A stretch of DNA of 64,000 bases from Marsupella aquatica (lineage: Eukaryota > Marchantiophyta). Under the pieces are notes generated by a model that saw only the letters and a list, made by a program, of their open reading frames with translations, was not told the DNA's origin and did not search any database. Where the stretch lies: assembly GCA_973895155.1 (NCBI GenBank), contig OZ316894.1, positions 12,586,001 through 12,650,000 of the forward strand, in the 5' to 3' direction. A program made the translations under genes and the position numbers. This document shows, piece after piece, positions 23,688-36,941 of this stretch. Each line of letters begins with the position of its first letter. Within the stretch, counting starts at the first letter, position 1.

Positions 23688-25618
23688 ATGTTTGATCCAC
23701 CTGAGTTCAATACAGCCCGTGTTCGTCGATACAAGGCTGCTTACCGGGAGTACATTGCCACACGAATTAGGGAGGAGGGAGAGAAACGTCGGTCGGCCGC
23801 CATGAGTACGGGATCTGGAACGCCTAGCACTACGGTTGTATGGAAGGTTTTCCGTAGGGTGTACCCCCGCACTTCTGCCGAGGTGATGGAAGAGGGCAAG
23901 AAGATTTTTCGGGCTACAGGGCTCACCAATTTCATGGGTGTAGAGATTATGATTCCTCCCGACAGGACTTGGGACATTGCGGCTGGATTGGAGTGCCGTA
24001 CGGAGGGGATTTATTTTCATTGTAACAATCAGTTGATCCCTCACGTGGAGTTGGCCAAGCTCTTATTTCTCGATGACCAGGACTTCACGTTTCAGCCAGT
24101 AGAGCCACCTGGTGTTTTGATGTTGGAAGAACTAGCTGAGGTGGTGAGGGACCCCCTTTCCGTAACTACCATCCCCCTCTCAACGTTCAAGGATCCAGCA
24201 TACAAGGTGTTTGTGGCCAAGGTACACCAGCGGGTACTTGGTAGGGGGCAATTAGGGACGGTAAGTGGAGATCAGTTGGCTATTGCCACCGACATCAAGA
24301 CTCACCCACGTCACACGTACGGATGGTGGTATTTCGGGATGAGGAAGTCATTGGCCATGGATCCTAAGAGTGTGAAGACGGGAGGAGGCATGCACTTGAT
24401 GGGGTCTTTCCTATTGGCCAGGCGGGAAGGGCTTCGTCCCTCACCGGGCACAGGAGGGGAAACGGTGCCACCCTTCACCACGGAAATACGGAGGATAGCC
24501 ACCACCATATTAGGAAGCTTGGTGAAGGGGCCACCGTCTGAGCCAATAGCCCAACCTACTACCGAAGATGACCCAGATGAGGACAGCGTTATGGAGTGGT
24601 TGGAGTCCCTTGTGGGGAACCCAGAGGAGCCTCTTGATTACGATGTGCCCGAGGTGTACTTGGCCGAATTACGTGATTTTCGTGATGGAGTGCATGAGGG
24701 GCTTAAGTTGTGCCGAACATTGAAGGAGGCCATCAACCAAGGCCAGGCCAAGGTAGAAATATTACAAGTAAGTAATGAGGCCTTGAAAGAGGTGGTCAAG
24801 GCAAAGGAGGTGGTAATTCAAGAGCAAGGGAGGTCGCTCAAGGAGTCACATATTCAGGTTTTACAGCTGGAAGGAGCCTTATCTACTAAGGCTAAGGAGG
24901 CGCTGGAGGTGGGAGTTTTGAGAGATGAAGTGACCAAGCTCAAGCTGGGCACTGGTGAGGTTGAGAGACTCAAGAAGGAAGTTGTAGACTTACGGGGTCA
25001 AGTTGGACTCCTTGAGACCAGGGCCAAGAGGAACGATACGTTGAGGCTGGGGAAGAGGAAGAGCCCATCTCCCTCTAGCCCTACCCTCTCCCCAGATTTG
25101 ATCTCAAAAGCCATTGAGATGGTGGTAAGAGAAGTAACTCAACGGTACGGGCCAAGAGGGAGAAGGAGAAGAGTAAGATGTTGGAGAAACAGTTGCGAGA
25201 GACCCGTAAGTCATCACGAGAAACCCCAGCCGGTCACGGTGCCACCGTATCTGCTAGTCACGGTGCCACCGTATCTGCTAGTCACGGTGCCACCGTATCC
25301 GCCGGAATCCCGGTGCCAGGGATGCCACCCCGATCCGTAAACCCGGGGACTCCTCTGGCTACCGGCCAGGTCTTACCTTTGCAGTTGCAGGGAGGTGAAG
25401 AGGCTGCCTTATGGAAGGACACTATTAGCCAGGGTTATGTGAAGGCTTGGCAAGCCTTAGCTGCATTAAGGAGGCGGAGCACTTCCGGTCGGACTCCCGT
25501 CCGGACTCCCCCGGTACAGCAGGTTAGGAGTGAGGCCTCCCCTTCTGGACAAAGCAGTGGAGGTGAGGATTCCAGGGGGTGGAGCCCTGGTTCAGTCAGT
25601 GAGTCCGATGAAGACTAG
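23688..25618 (+). pseudogene. Coiled-coil ORF of the 4.3 kb element, gag-like or transposon-associated, one frameshift
   Basis: The first in-frame ATG is at 23688 (MFDPPEFNTARV); the open frame reaches back to 23574 without another ATG. The globular N-terminal half (about 23800-24500) includes VWKVFRRVYP, IPPDRTWDIAAGLECR and GWWYFGMRKSLAMDPK. A charged, heptad-rich coiled coil follows at about 24664-25035, then a Ser/Pro-rich linker. Between about 25130 and 25150 the coding frame shifts. The new frame carries a lysine/glutamate-rich helix, three GATVSASH repeats and an acidic tail (SVSESDED) to the TAG at 25616-25618. I do not recognise the family. Single copy, G/C-rich leader and coiled coil suggest a structural protein of a non-autonomous retroelement. 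Confidence 0.55.
25234..25305 (+). repeat. Three 24-bp tandem units within the element ORF
   Basis: Units at 25234-25257, 25258-25281 and 25282-25305 share TCACGGTGCCACCGTATC. The first two are identical and the third has changes near its end. The 24-bp period adds 8 residues per unit and keeps the frame. Confidence 0.95.
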
Positions 25619-26411
25619 TGTAGGGCCTTGCTTTTTATGCACTACGGAGTGGATGTGAGTACCGACGAAGGCACCGTTGGTACCGTAGTGGGCTAGGGTT
25701 TTTCACAGCGTGTGTGTGCCGCACGCTTTAGGTTAGTTTATCTCTTAGATGTTTTTGGCGGCGCCGCTAGGGTTGCCGCCGTTGTTGCCATTCCGTGAGG
25801 GGTGCTTTGGTGTTTTTTTTCAGTATTTAGGGGGGAGGCCCGTAGTAACAAGGGGGGAACTCAGTCTAGTGTTTGCTTAGGGAAGTTAGCTCATAGCCAG
25901 AAGAGGGAATCAAGCCAGAGTAGTGAGGTAGAGGTGTAGCATTTGCCCCAGTGAGGCAGTAGTTGGGCAGACGGCAAGAGGCCGGGTTGTCCTTGCAATG
26001 TGTTACGACATTTTGCCAAAAGATATGGATTTGGTTTGATTCCTCAAGTTGTGGTGTGGCATTATTATTTTTTTGGTTCATGATTGTGTTCTTTCCCCAA
26101 GAAGTGTCTAAAGAATACTTGCACGGATTGGTCGACCATGTGAGTAGGGGGGGTGGTGACAACACTCCACCAGCGACCAGTAGGAGTGTGTGTGTGGCGT
26201 AGTCCATGGGACTTGATCAAAAGCAGCGGGACTAGTCGGTAGACTTGATCAAAAACTCCATTTCCGGGAGCGGAAATAAACATACTCATTCTACATGCAA
26301 TAGAATCCTAATAGCGTCCCTCCACGTTCCCGTCATACGATAACAAACAATTTTAGTAGGAGTAAATACGTATTTGTCGTGTAAATCATTTGATAAGCAG
26401 GTGACAGATGT

Positions 26412-26940
26412 GTTCACTAAAAAATTTTAATTTGCAACCTTATCAATTTTAAAGTTCAATTGGGGTCACCGACCCTTGTGGATGTGTGCACCAGAATGTC
26501 TTAGCTTTAACCTTATCAATTTAGAATTACAATTGGGGTCAAACAATACACCGACCCTTGCAAATGTGTGCAGTAGAATGCCTTAACTTGTAATCTTATC
26601 AATTTCAAAGTTACAATTGGGGGTCAAACTGTACACCGAACCTTGCAAATGTGTGCACTAGAATGCCTTAACTTGTAATTTTATCAATTTTAGAATTACA
26701 ATTGGGGTCAAACAGTACACCAACCCTTGTGGATGTGTGCACCAGAATGCCTCAACTTGTAACCTTATCAATTTCAAAGTTACAATTGGGGTCAAACAAT
26801 ACATCGACCCTTGCGGATGTGTACCAGAATGCATTAACTTGTAACGTTATTAATTTTAAAATTACAATTGAGGTCAAAAAGTACCCTTGTGAATGTGTGC
26901 ACCATGATGCCTTAACTTGTGATCTTCTTGATTTTTAAGG
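26412..26940. repeat. Satellite-like array, about 82-bp unit, six full units
   Basis: Units start AACCTTATCAATTT near 26436, 26509, 26592, 26677, 26761, 26843 and 26922 (partial). Spacings are 73, 83, 85, 84, 82 and 79 bp. Each carries ACAATTGGGGTCAAAC and GTGTGCACCAGAATGCC variants. Short frames across the array are products of the repeat. Confidence 0.93.
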
Positions 26941-29900
26941 TAATGGCGTGTTATGTTAAGAGTAGTATCAAATGTTGATATTGCTTCTGCAATTTCTATT
27001 GGAAAAGGAACAAAAGGAAATAACTCTCAAAACTTAAGTTTTCATATACTTTTCTTTGTAGCAAAGCTCCTTAGATAGAGTATTAGTGTTTTTTTCTTTA
27101 TTTGTTAAGATTTGAGAGAACATTTACAAGTCAAATATGAAGCTCCAATTTTCTAGTCAAACAGTACACTAAATTTAGATCTGAATATCAGAATGTTGAA
27201 AATTAGAACTTTCTACTTCTTTTATCCACAAATAATGATCACAAATCAATATACTAGAGGTGAAATCTTGGGATTGCGTAAACATTTATATATTGTTTTA
27301 TCACACAAAAATATTAGCAATCACAACTGTTAACCATATAGAGAGATGACAAAGAAATCAAACCTATATTTCAAGTGTTGTAATAAAGTTGAGTTTGCTA
27401 TTGATTGCCATATAATTTTAAAACTCAGATTCCAAGCTTTTCTAGCAACCAAGAAGAAAATGTTCATCTCAAGAAAGGGTCAAAGTGGGCTCAAGAATTG
27501 AATTGAATTGAAAGGACATTAGGCCACTTCACAACTTATAAAATTCATACAAATTGTAATCATCAAACAAAACATGCAATCATACAAACCTACCTGGTCA
27601 CACCATGAGAGCCCTACAAAAAATACTCTACCACTTGATGTTTGCCTATAAGCTTGAATGTCTCATGTCAACTCTCCTCACACCTAGTGTGAAGTATGTT
27701 GTAAACCTCACTATAATCCTCCCCAGGCACACCAAAAGAGTCAAACCTCCAATCAATCTGCACAAGTGCCCAAACATTGAATACAACATCACTAATCTTC
27801 TATCCAACCTGGCTATTTTTTTCAGTTTATTAGAGTTATTCATCTCTACATATTGAAGAAAGCTACATTTAATAAATGACAAATAATATCATAAAGTACA
27901 ATTATTACAGAATCTACATCATGCAAGGAAATGAGTATTCATACTCCCATGAAGGTTGGTCTATATATATAACCTCTCTCTCCAAAACACTTGTGATGAT
28001 TCTACACTTATGGTTTTTGTTTTTGTTTCCATTTGCCATGATATTAGGATAATGATGAGAATTGTTCTTTACTAGTATATATTAACAAATTGAATCTTCA
28101 AACTAAGTTGCCCAAGATAGTATTACAATAGTTATAACTAATGGCTCACTCCAAGCCATCATTTTTCTTGTGGCATACTCTTGTTATTGTAGATGAGCTT
28201 TTGATGCCATTCTTATAAATAAAACTAAATTTAATGCACATAAATTTAATACAAATTTACAAACTCCTCTGAATGTAGTTTGGTTATATAATTTACCTGA
28301 AAGAATTGAGCTGGACCCACATACTAGTTTTTCTCTCTTTCCTCTTTTGCCCACCTCACCCGTCCCTGTCTCCCTTCTCCCTCCTGGAATGGGCATTGGG
28401 AGGAAAACTGCCACACAGGCAAGCATCACGTGCAGGCAAAGCAGCCTGCACACATGAGAATCAAGGCCTAGCGCAAACCAAGACAGCCCCTGTGGGTCTT
28501 TGAGGCAGCCAACGAGCAGGCAGGCGCTGTGGAAACTAAGGCAGCAAATAGGACTACAAGGGCAGGTGGGGGGAGGCAATCAAGGAGGCATTCCGGTGCA
28601 GAAAACAACAGGCCCATCATTGACAGCAAGCATTGCTTCGAGCCCAACTCTCTCAATAAACAAACATGGAGGAGTTGCATGTGAAGTGATTACATATATA
28701 GTTGCTAACTAAGGATAGTAAAATCATAGGTCCACGAGCCAGAATTGATGACCAGCTCCATGTCCTGGGTCAAAAAATTTCTGTACCTTATGTCTCTGGT
28801 GGGATGAGCAAGAGACCAAGCCTTAGCCCCACCAAGCACCTTAGTACCCAAACACATGGACCAGATCCCAATGAGGTAGAAATATCATCCTAGCTAGTAG
28901 AGAAGTTGAATCCAATCTGAGCTGATAGCTGAAATGAATGGTTAGTTAGTTGCTACCTTTGACTTCAATACGGGTTTCAATGTTTTGAAACTCCTCAATT
29001 GCCCAGAGTTCAGAAAGAGACTTGGCTGTCTTGGCCTGGTTGGTTTTGTTGAGCTTGGTAATCTGGGGAATTAGAGTTGGCACATTTGACACATTCTCTT
29101 GCCCCTTATGGGTTGCCAGCTCTTGTGCTTTGCAAGTTGACAGTTGTTTTGAACCTGCTTTATTTTTATTAGTGGATTTTAGCATTTCTACTTGTCTAGC
29201 TCTTAGAGTCCTTGAGGCCCTTTCTTCTGTTACTTCAATCTATGTGATAGTCCATGTGAATTCCAGGGGTTATTGCCTATCACTTTCTACTCATTGCACT
29301 TCCTGCCCTCCTCTTTCTTAAAAAAAAACAGGAATGCCGGAAGTGTGTCTTCAGAAAATTAAAAAACTAGAGGTTGGCTGTGAAGCCCAATTAAATGGAG
29401 TAGCAAAGCTGGGATGGACTTTGGCAGATAGCACCAGTTATAGTTTAGACTGAAAGGTGACCTGAAAATTGTGTCTTGACCCTTTGCAGGCTGCCTTGAC
29501 TAGTTTAATCCAATTGGAGATTAACAGTTACTTGGGCATTCACTTGAAGTCCTATTTTGTCAAGATCTTTGTTTAGCCTCCAAGCACTTGTGAATGTTAA
29601 ACAAAGTCAGATCCAAAGATATAAATAGTCTGACAGGTATGCAAAAACCAGCATTTACAATTTGTTGAGGCACCTGAAAACTTACTTTAGGCGTCCTTCA
29701 CAAAAGTCCTTCACAAAAGTGAAGCATCCTCCCTTGAAGTTGCCAACCACTTTTTCTTTTTGGTTTAACCTGACTGATGAGGTTACTCAGTCCAAAGTCT
29801 TAGTCATCCATTTGAATTTGTTACTTCATGTGTGGGTTGTGAACAAATCAATTTTTAGTACAAGAATGTGAACAGATCTTTCGATAATATGTGAACAGGG

Positions 29901-31429
29901 CTTCCAAGCGGTAAGAAAAAGGCTACACTAGTGTTTGGCCAATTGCGCAACCTTGCTACAAGTAAGTTAATTTCATTGGTTATCAGTCAAGTCCATCACT
30001 GAACCTGATAGCAGTTGTCACGTCATCTCAGAATCTCATAGAGGCAGCTAAGTTACTACAAAGAAAAATGTGGAAAACAAATTGAATTCATCACAATTTG
30101 GAGAGAAAATCTTTTTTTGAATTATGTTTTACTATGGGGTGTCCATACGGTACGGACACCCTATCTCAGCGAGGTCAGCTAAGATGGGTTGTGGCCATAC
30201 GGTTCGGGCACGGGATTTTTTTGGTTTGTACGCTTATCTTGGCAAGGTCAGCCAAGATTAGCCAATCTTAGCTGCCTGGAAAAGATGCATGGAGATGCAA
30301 AGGCCCCATTTCAGCTATTCATATTAGATTCACAAGAATTGTGGGCGGCAAGGTAGACTCCATCCCCAAAACTCGTTCATCCAGTTTATTGTCCAAACGG
30401 AAACTAACATAACTTTCTCCTAGTCAGAAGGTCAGAATCATTACCGTCATGTCTTGTTGTGTATCCCTTCTCTAGGCTATCTTCCTATCAACAACACAAG
30501 ACCACCCTTCAAAAGGTTTCAACTTTCCTCGTTGAGATTCAACCCTCCAGCTTTTCATCTCTAAATCCAAGTTCCCACATCTAGCCTTGAAATCCTTGCC
30601 AACACGGTGCTCCCTATCTAATTTTCAGCCAAGAAAACTTCTCTACACTTCTCAAATTCTCACATGCAGAAACCGTCACAAAAATCTGCACAAAACCACA
30701 CAAAAACCGTCAAAAGTCTAATCTCTCACAAAAACTAGAAGGAGTGATGGCTCTTGTCTACACTCCCATCATCTTCTAGAACCCTCTCCTAACTCCACAT
30801 CAAACTCCCTAGCACTTCGTCCAAAAAACCTCACAAATTTTTTGAGAGCAACTCTACAACATTTGAATCATTGTCGCAATTCTCCTTTTCTCTCCATATT
30901 TCTCGTTCCACTCCACAATACCCTTCCACTCCACAATACTCATTCCACATCTTCTCTTAGAACTAAGCATGCTTCTCCAAACTTCCATCTCAAAGCTCAC
31001 CTCCTTGAAGCCCAACACTTGGATGCACCTCAATGGTAACCAAATTAATGCCACATTGACCTTCCTAGGTTCCAATTTTGCCCCTCATAGGTGCCACCTC
31101 ACTTCTCTTAATATAATTAAATATTTGTATCTAGTACTATGTGAGTATGTTATAATACTGTACGACAGTGTCATCCAAATGAAGAAACCTTGAGTCATAC
31201 AAAGAATGATTGGAGTCATTCTTGTTGACATAGCTATAGTTCAATGGCATTAATCATTAAAGGACTGCTATAAATGACTCCATTCCATTTGGAATAGTAG
31301 AAAATGGCTCTGGCCACATGAGTCCTATGTAGTTAGGTCATCATCAACCCCCTTTCCTACTAGTGGAACTCGTCCATATCAGTTGTAGCTCGATTCACCT
31401 CAACCTGTGCATAGTCATACATTTTCAGG
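26941..31429. other. Intergenic, no gene recognised
   Basis: Mostly AT-rich. The segment 28.31-28.68 kb is more GC-rich but shows no convincing reading frame. At 30.40-31.05 kb the plus strand is C/A-rich and G-poor with many short ACAAAAACC-type runs. A hairpin at 30137-30161 is listed separately. The left end of the Harbinger remnant probably lies in this stretch but was not located. Confidence 0.5.
30137..30161. repeat. 8-bp-stem hairpin
   Basis: GGGTGTCC (30137-30144) and GGACACCC (30154-30161) are perfect reverse complements around a 9-base loop. Shortly downstream, CCATACGGTTCGGGCAC (about 30193-30210) resembles the left half and loop. Confidence 0.8.
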
Positions 31430-32690
31430 GTCCCAGACTATCTTAAGTCCCCAAAATTTGCAAGGCATTGGTCCTTCAGCCATTTTTTTGCATCTGCTAC
31501 GAGTTGCTCATCTCCGAAATCCTTGTGCATAATACATATTAAGTAATGCAGACATATACATGCTCCAACAAAGTCAGCAACATGATGAATCTTCATTTCT
31601 ATGCAGCTCAATAGAATCCGTCACCTGCCTTTGAAAATTCCAAATGCCCTTTAAAAGGCTCCAGTTGTTCTTTTGTTCCTTTAAATGGAATATACATACA
31701 AGTTTGGATGGGATATGCACCATCACCCATGAGTTTATATGGACGAATATCTCCCCTACTAGTTTTCCTTCCCATGCAGTTATGTAGAGAACCCGCCACC
31801 AAAGTCAGAATCCCAAAATGTTGTTTCAATGTCCACAATACCTTACACAATGAAATCTCTTTCTGTTATAGAAAGGTGCAGGATCCCCCTTAGGGGCAAT
31901 GATGGAAATATGAGAGCCATCTATGGCTCTTTTAATAAAATCCAACCAGTGCTTATCCTCAAACTGGGCTGCTAAAATTTTCAGAGATTCTGGCGTCCAT
32001 TTTAAGATCACAAGTGGGCAAATGTCTTTAATACGGCTCAACAGAATTGTCTCACCCTTTTGCTCAACCTGAACAGGTCAGCACATCCGAGCAAATTCTA
32101 CCTGTACCTAGTCTGTTCAATAATAAAACAACCCTCTTTTCCAATGGAATTGCTCCACCTTTTTTACTTCTGCATGTATGGGGCAACAAGAGAACAAAGG
32201 TAGAAATATGTGGAAGGTTTGACACATAACCTTTTTGTGAACTCTTTCTCAGTATGGGAAGCCAGCAACGCTCTATCTACAAATGGTGATTCACGGTCCA
32301 ACCTCCAAATGGATGTGGGATGCAATTGCAAAAGACGTCGGTCCCCAATGAGGTAGTTTAATGGATGCATTGTGTTTGCTGCAGTGATAAAAGCAGCTTG
32401 CTGTGATTGGATGACTTTAGCCACAATGACTTGCAACACCAGATTGAGGCAAATCATTACCAGAATTTTGGTTCTCCTGCTGTCATGCTGCATCAGAATG
32501 AAACAATTAATAAGAGTACTCTTTTGCAATCCCAAAATGTTTGAACTAAATTCCACAATAGAAATTGGCAGGGGCAGGAACAACAAAGGCTCCTGACCTG
32601 TTCATGAGCATATTCAACAGTGCATTGGTCTTCTTTGTCAGACATTCCTTCTGCCTCAATTTCTTTGTACATAGGAATCATGGCTCTCAC
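31430..32690 (-). pseudogene. PIF/Harbinger transposase remnant
   Basis: DDE-type cut-and-paste transposase in broken frames on the minus strand. From 5' to 3': an N-terminal helical part (EFTKRLCVKPSTYFYLCSLV, about 32175-32250), then the first catalytic block AIDGSHISI at about 31900-31925 followed by FYNRKRFHC. Next comes the second block MGDGAYPI near 31720, then a C-terminal block SCIEMKIHHVADFVGACICL near 31540-31600 leading into CIMHKDFGDEQL. The order and spacing match PIF/Harbinger proteins. Frames change at least twice and stops occur between blocks, so it is not expected to be active. The accessory Myb-like ORF of such elements was not found. Confidence 0.85.
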
Positions 32691-35600
32691 CTGACAAAAT
32701 TTCTCTCAGTTCCATGATTCAATGTTGCTTTGAATGTCTTCCCAATTGAGCAATATAGATTGGAATAGGTGAAGTTTGATTTTTTTTTAATATTTGGGCT
32801 ACATCTCTGTATGTGTCCAGTAAACACAAGGGCCTATCCACTCAAGCTTTCTTCCATCCGACGCTTGAAGATCCACCATTGATTGAAAGAAAGGATGAGC
32901 TTTTTCATCTTCTCCTGCAAAAATCACACATTTCCTCCCCGTGAAATTTGGGAGTTATCAGACAGCTTGGGCCCATTTACTTCTTTCTGTGCCCACTGTC
33001 TCAAAGTGGGCATTGTTGACTTTACATGAGGCTGGGCTCCATTTGCTCCAGCCTGCAGGTACTAGTTTGCCCCAGTTTACTAATTCTAGACAATGAAGTG
33101 GCCCTGCACTTTGCTTTTGAAGGAAAGAGAATGAAGGCCCCCGGTCTTGTAAAGCCCCCCTAACATCCTATCCAAACAAACCGTATTGGATGGGGATCCT
33201 AGACAAATTTCTAGTGCTGCCTCTCCTAAACTGTTTACTCCATAGGTTTTACTATTCAGTAGTGCTTTAATTTCTTTTCCAGTGGGCGACTGATGGGCCT
33301 TTTTGACTTTCGTGTTGTTTTTCCTTGTTTGTCGTCCTTTATCAGATGTCTTGTCTTTGGGATACTGTCTTCCATTAGTTGACACTTTTTATTCTTTCAT
33401 TTCTTTGGTAGTTTGATATATATGATATGAATGATGCGGATCCTATCTGAGCTAATAACACTCAATTTAAAGGTTGCTTTTGTCAGTGATTTGTCCCGTT
33501 GTTATGCACTATAGAGGTAAGTCCAGGAGTACACGGCAATTGTTTTTCCCCCGAAAAGTAACACAAAAGATACTCCGCGTTTACCCAGGCCCACTGGGGT
33601 TCGCTTCGTGTACTGTACAAATTAATTATTTAATTAATTGGGCCCGGACACGCTCCCGCTATTGTCGACGGGGATGCCGTCCAATAGGACCATAATTGTA
33701 ATCGATTATTATTGTGCCTTATGGGTTATTGGCTATATCAGTGTTTGAAAGGGACGAAGATGAGAATCGAACCTGGCCCGGTCACACTCCGGCCGATAAT
33801 TCTGTATACAGGACTCAGTAACCAGAGCTACATCGAAAGATTTAATCGACGGTATTTCATGAACCACCTGGCACGGGGCTCCTGAGCCGTCGATCCGCAC
33901 GTGTAAGGGATTTCTTGGATGGAATGGAAAGCCTGGCAAGCGCCCTTTAGGAAATAATTTCGTGTGAAATAGAGATACAGGAAAGGCTGCATGCACGGAA
34001 TGTCGCTGACTGATCTGCGCTTTTTGCAATAAATATTGTTGGAACACGTGGATGAGGGCAAGAAATCGGCTGCAGTACTCGAAGACACTTCCCTCACTCC
34101 AAAAATGGAAAGGCCCCATCCAAAAAGGAAAAGAGAAGTAGAGACCTCAAAAGGAATTATGGAACGTTTGACTATTTCCATTAAAAATATTGTTTCACAT
34201 ATGGATCATAAATTAATCAACTGAACCAGGTAACCATATGCAATAAAATATTATACATTGAAACATTTTTAGTGATATATAATTAAAAACTATATTATGC
34301 AATTAGATATCATGTATCAGCAAAATCACCTAGGCCAGTAGTCGAGCGGAACTGTAGATATAAACTTTTAAAACAAAAGATGTAGGAAGAGCCTGGTTAA
34401 GTATTTCTTGTCTCAAGTGTAATTTTTCTGTGCCTCGAGTTTCTCGTGATCAAATAATTGGTCAGCCATACAAATTACAAAACCAGAACTGTCGTATCTT
34501 CAGTACCTACCAATTCCTCCTACAAGAAACTTTTCCATTTCCATATTCAACAAATCATCTGTTATATACATCTAATAAGAACTGGGGAGAGAGAACTTAC
34601 AACGAGTAGTATTGTCGCGTGATACTAGACTAATTCTTTTGACAATCAGGTCAAGCCAGGGGATATCTCAGACTATATTGCACTGGTGGTGGTCAGTTCA
34701 AATGGGTATTGCTACCTTGTGACCAATTCCTCGAGTGCTGGTGAGGCTCTATAAGGACTGTTTAGACTCTCTGCTCCAAACAGTCTGGGACCAGTTGAAT
34801 ATATGCGTAAGGCACCGCAGTTGTTATAAATTTAAATGAAAATGCTCAACATATTATATCGGGTTTGCGGCTGGTTGCTAAATGGCAATTTTTATTAAAA
34901 AACCAACGCCAACTAGATTGTGAAATCCATGATCGATAACCAGTCCACGATCAACAACCACGTTCAAGTTAAATTTCTCTGAATCTACAGTATTCTTTGA
35001 ACGATGTTGGTGCTTGATCATGGACACCACGAAAGGAAAACACTGCCGTAGTTATTTACGAGTTTAATTGGCGTTTCCTCTGAGGATGACTGTTGACTAA
35101 TTGTTCGTGCAAGGAGCCGGTGAAATTAGTGGGTTTGTAGTGAGCGGCTCCCCTAGAATTGAGGACTTATCAGGCAAAGGATTCTTAGAGATGGAAAAAT
35201 TGTGCCTAATTCGCAACTCCTCATCAGATGAGGCGCGATGGTGTTGAGCTCGGATGATGATGAGTCTGGCTGGCCCACAAACCTAGCCAAACGGCGTGTG
35301 GGAACGGTTGTTTAGGCGATGATCATGCTCACTGCTCACAATACAACTTGGATCATCACGGCACCCGGCATCGTCGGCTGTCAGTGGCTAATTGATCAGG
35401 TCCTTTTTGTCCAGGATGTTGGGTGCAGTGCAGGCTTCTCGAGAGCTCCTACTGGGCCTATCTGATCTGTGATCGGTGTGGCTTCTTTACCAAAAGAGTT
35501 CCAACTTCTAAGGCCTGGCAGGGGTTGTCGTCTTGTCCCTCTTTTGCGGGTCGGATTTCTCTAATAATGTTTTCGAGGCAAAAAGGAGAAAGAGGTCCAA

Positions 35601-36941
35601 GACATGATCGATTACTGTAGTCGCCATGTGAATGCTTACGTCTCTCACTGGACAGATTGTGGGTGCAAATTAGAACAGCATGAGAGGTCCAACGTGGTAT
35701 GAGCATGCCCTTCTTTCCGACAAAGTGAGAGGACTTGCACAGATTCCGTCTTGCGAACAAGTCATGATCACCTTAGACATACTAGAGTATTTCTGTACCA
35801 CACCGAGATGAAATGTCATGCCCTTCGTCACCAGTGGATTCACAGGCTAATGCCACAGTTTTGAGCAATGACATTTTACAGAAAGTAACTAATAAGTTGA
35901 CAGAATGAATCCGTTGCTCTAGTAACCTTGGAAGCAGAGATCAAGCTTATTGACTCGATCTGATAGATTACTCCCAAAAGGAAATCCCCAATGTTGAGCC
36001 CTTCCACGCTTCCTTGAGGTTCACATTGAACTCGCCCTCTTAATTCCCAGAAATAGCGCTTCCACACCCTTCAGAATTTGCCCTGATCGGTACTTTTCGT
36101 CATTCTTGTAAATAAACAATGTTCCTTTAAATAGGCCAAGCAGCTTGCCAATAGTTTAATGCTGTTTGACGTCAATGTACAGCACAATTAGCATTTCCAG
36201 CATAGTAGAGAGAATTCTTCCGGCTTCTAAACACTGTTCGTGAGAAATGGTATTTGCACAGTCCTAGACATTCTGATTTTCTCCTGATATGAATATAATA
36301 GGAGGTGGTGCTCTTAAGGTGAAGAAAGTTGAAGCTAATCCCGAAGCCCGTGAAGTATTTGGACCCCCCCATCAGACCAATGAGCAGCTAGGATTGCAAT
36401 TCTGTACCTTCGTAACAATCATTGAATGTGCAAACTAAAGAATAAATAATTACTGCTTCTCCTCAGCCCGTGTACCCTACATCATATTTTAATCGTTTGG
36501 TGCAAAAATCTAACGATAGGGGCCCTTCTAACTCAGACTGATACAATCGCATGCTATATTATCGGCGGGATTTTGCACGTTTGTAATTTGATCTGATTGG
36601 AAATATCACCAACTGGACGAAAGAAAAAACAGCGGACAAGGATATCTCCACAACAGACTACGGTCAAGACGACGTCGACAGACAACCTCAAGCGGAAGGC
36701 GATACCCACTAACTTCACCCTAAATCACGGCGCAAAAGGTCAACGTATCCTTCAATGCTCGCCTCCGTGGCTTACACGGGCAACATTTTTATAATGATTT
36801 CTGAGCAATTCTTAGGGGTGCATTGGAACCAGTGCCGGAGTGCCCGGATGAGTGAAAAAAGTTTCAAGAATAAAAATTTCCTGCTCGCGCCAATCGGAAG
36901 TAAGATCTATGCGGTCCAAGAGTTTGCATGGACAGCGTCGA
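32691..36941. other. Intergenic, no gene recognised; possible transposon end at 33146-33190
   Basis: CTTGTAAAGCCCCCCTA at 33146-33162 is followed by TCCTATCCAAACAAACCG. It recurs elsewhere in the window (see findings) and may be an end of the Harbinger element. AATTAATTATTTAATTAATT (33620-33639) is a perfect 20-bp palindrome. The remainder up to the expansin promoter has balanced composition but no recognised coding sequence. Confidence 0.5.

Larger units (their letters stand above)
22087..26406 (+). mobile_element. 4.3 kb insertion with candidate 5-bp target duplication, unclassified
   Basis: GATGT precedes the segment (22082-22086) and GATGT follows it (26407-26411). Both flanks belong to the tandem-repeat unit: left CCCTTAAGGATGT, right GATGTGTTCACT, which aligns without gaps to the unit's GATGTGTGCACC. 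The segment starts TGTGACGGGG and ends GGTGACA, so it has TG...CA ends. A 5-bp duplication with TG...CA ends fits an LTR retroelement, but I see no matching LTR pair. Inside are a 5' palindrome, a G/C-rich leader and one long frameshifted ORF. No RT, integrase or transposase is seen, so it is probably non-autonomous. Confidence 0.6.

Noticed and set aside
28184-28579. 131-codon minus-strand frame with a Cys/Leu-rich N terminus
   Set aside because: No convincing transmembrane or domain pattern and other frames are open in the same segment.
33760-33830. tRNA-like B-box (GGTTCGATTC on the minus strand)
   Set aside because: The T-stem does not pair and no acceptor, D or anticodon arms could be laid out; at most an old SINE trace.
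33733-34119. 128-codon minus-strand frame
   Set aside because: No recognisable domain; overlaps a similar frame in another phase (33828-34181), as expected by chance.
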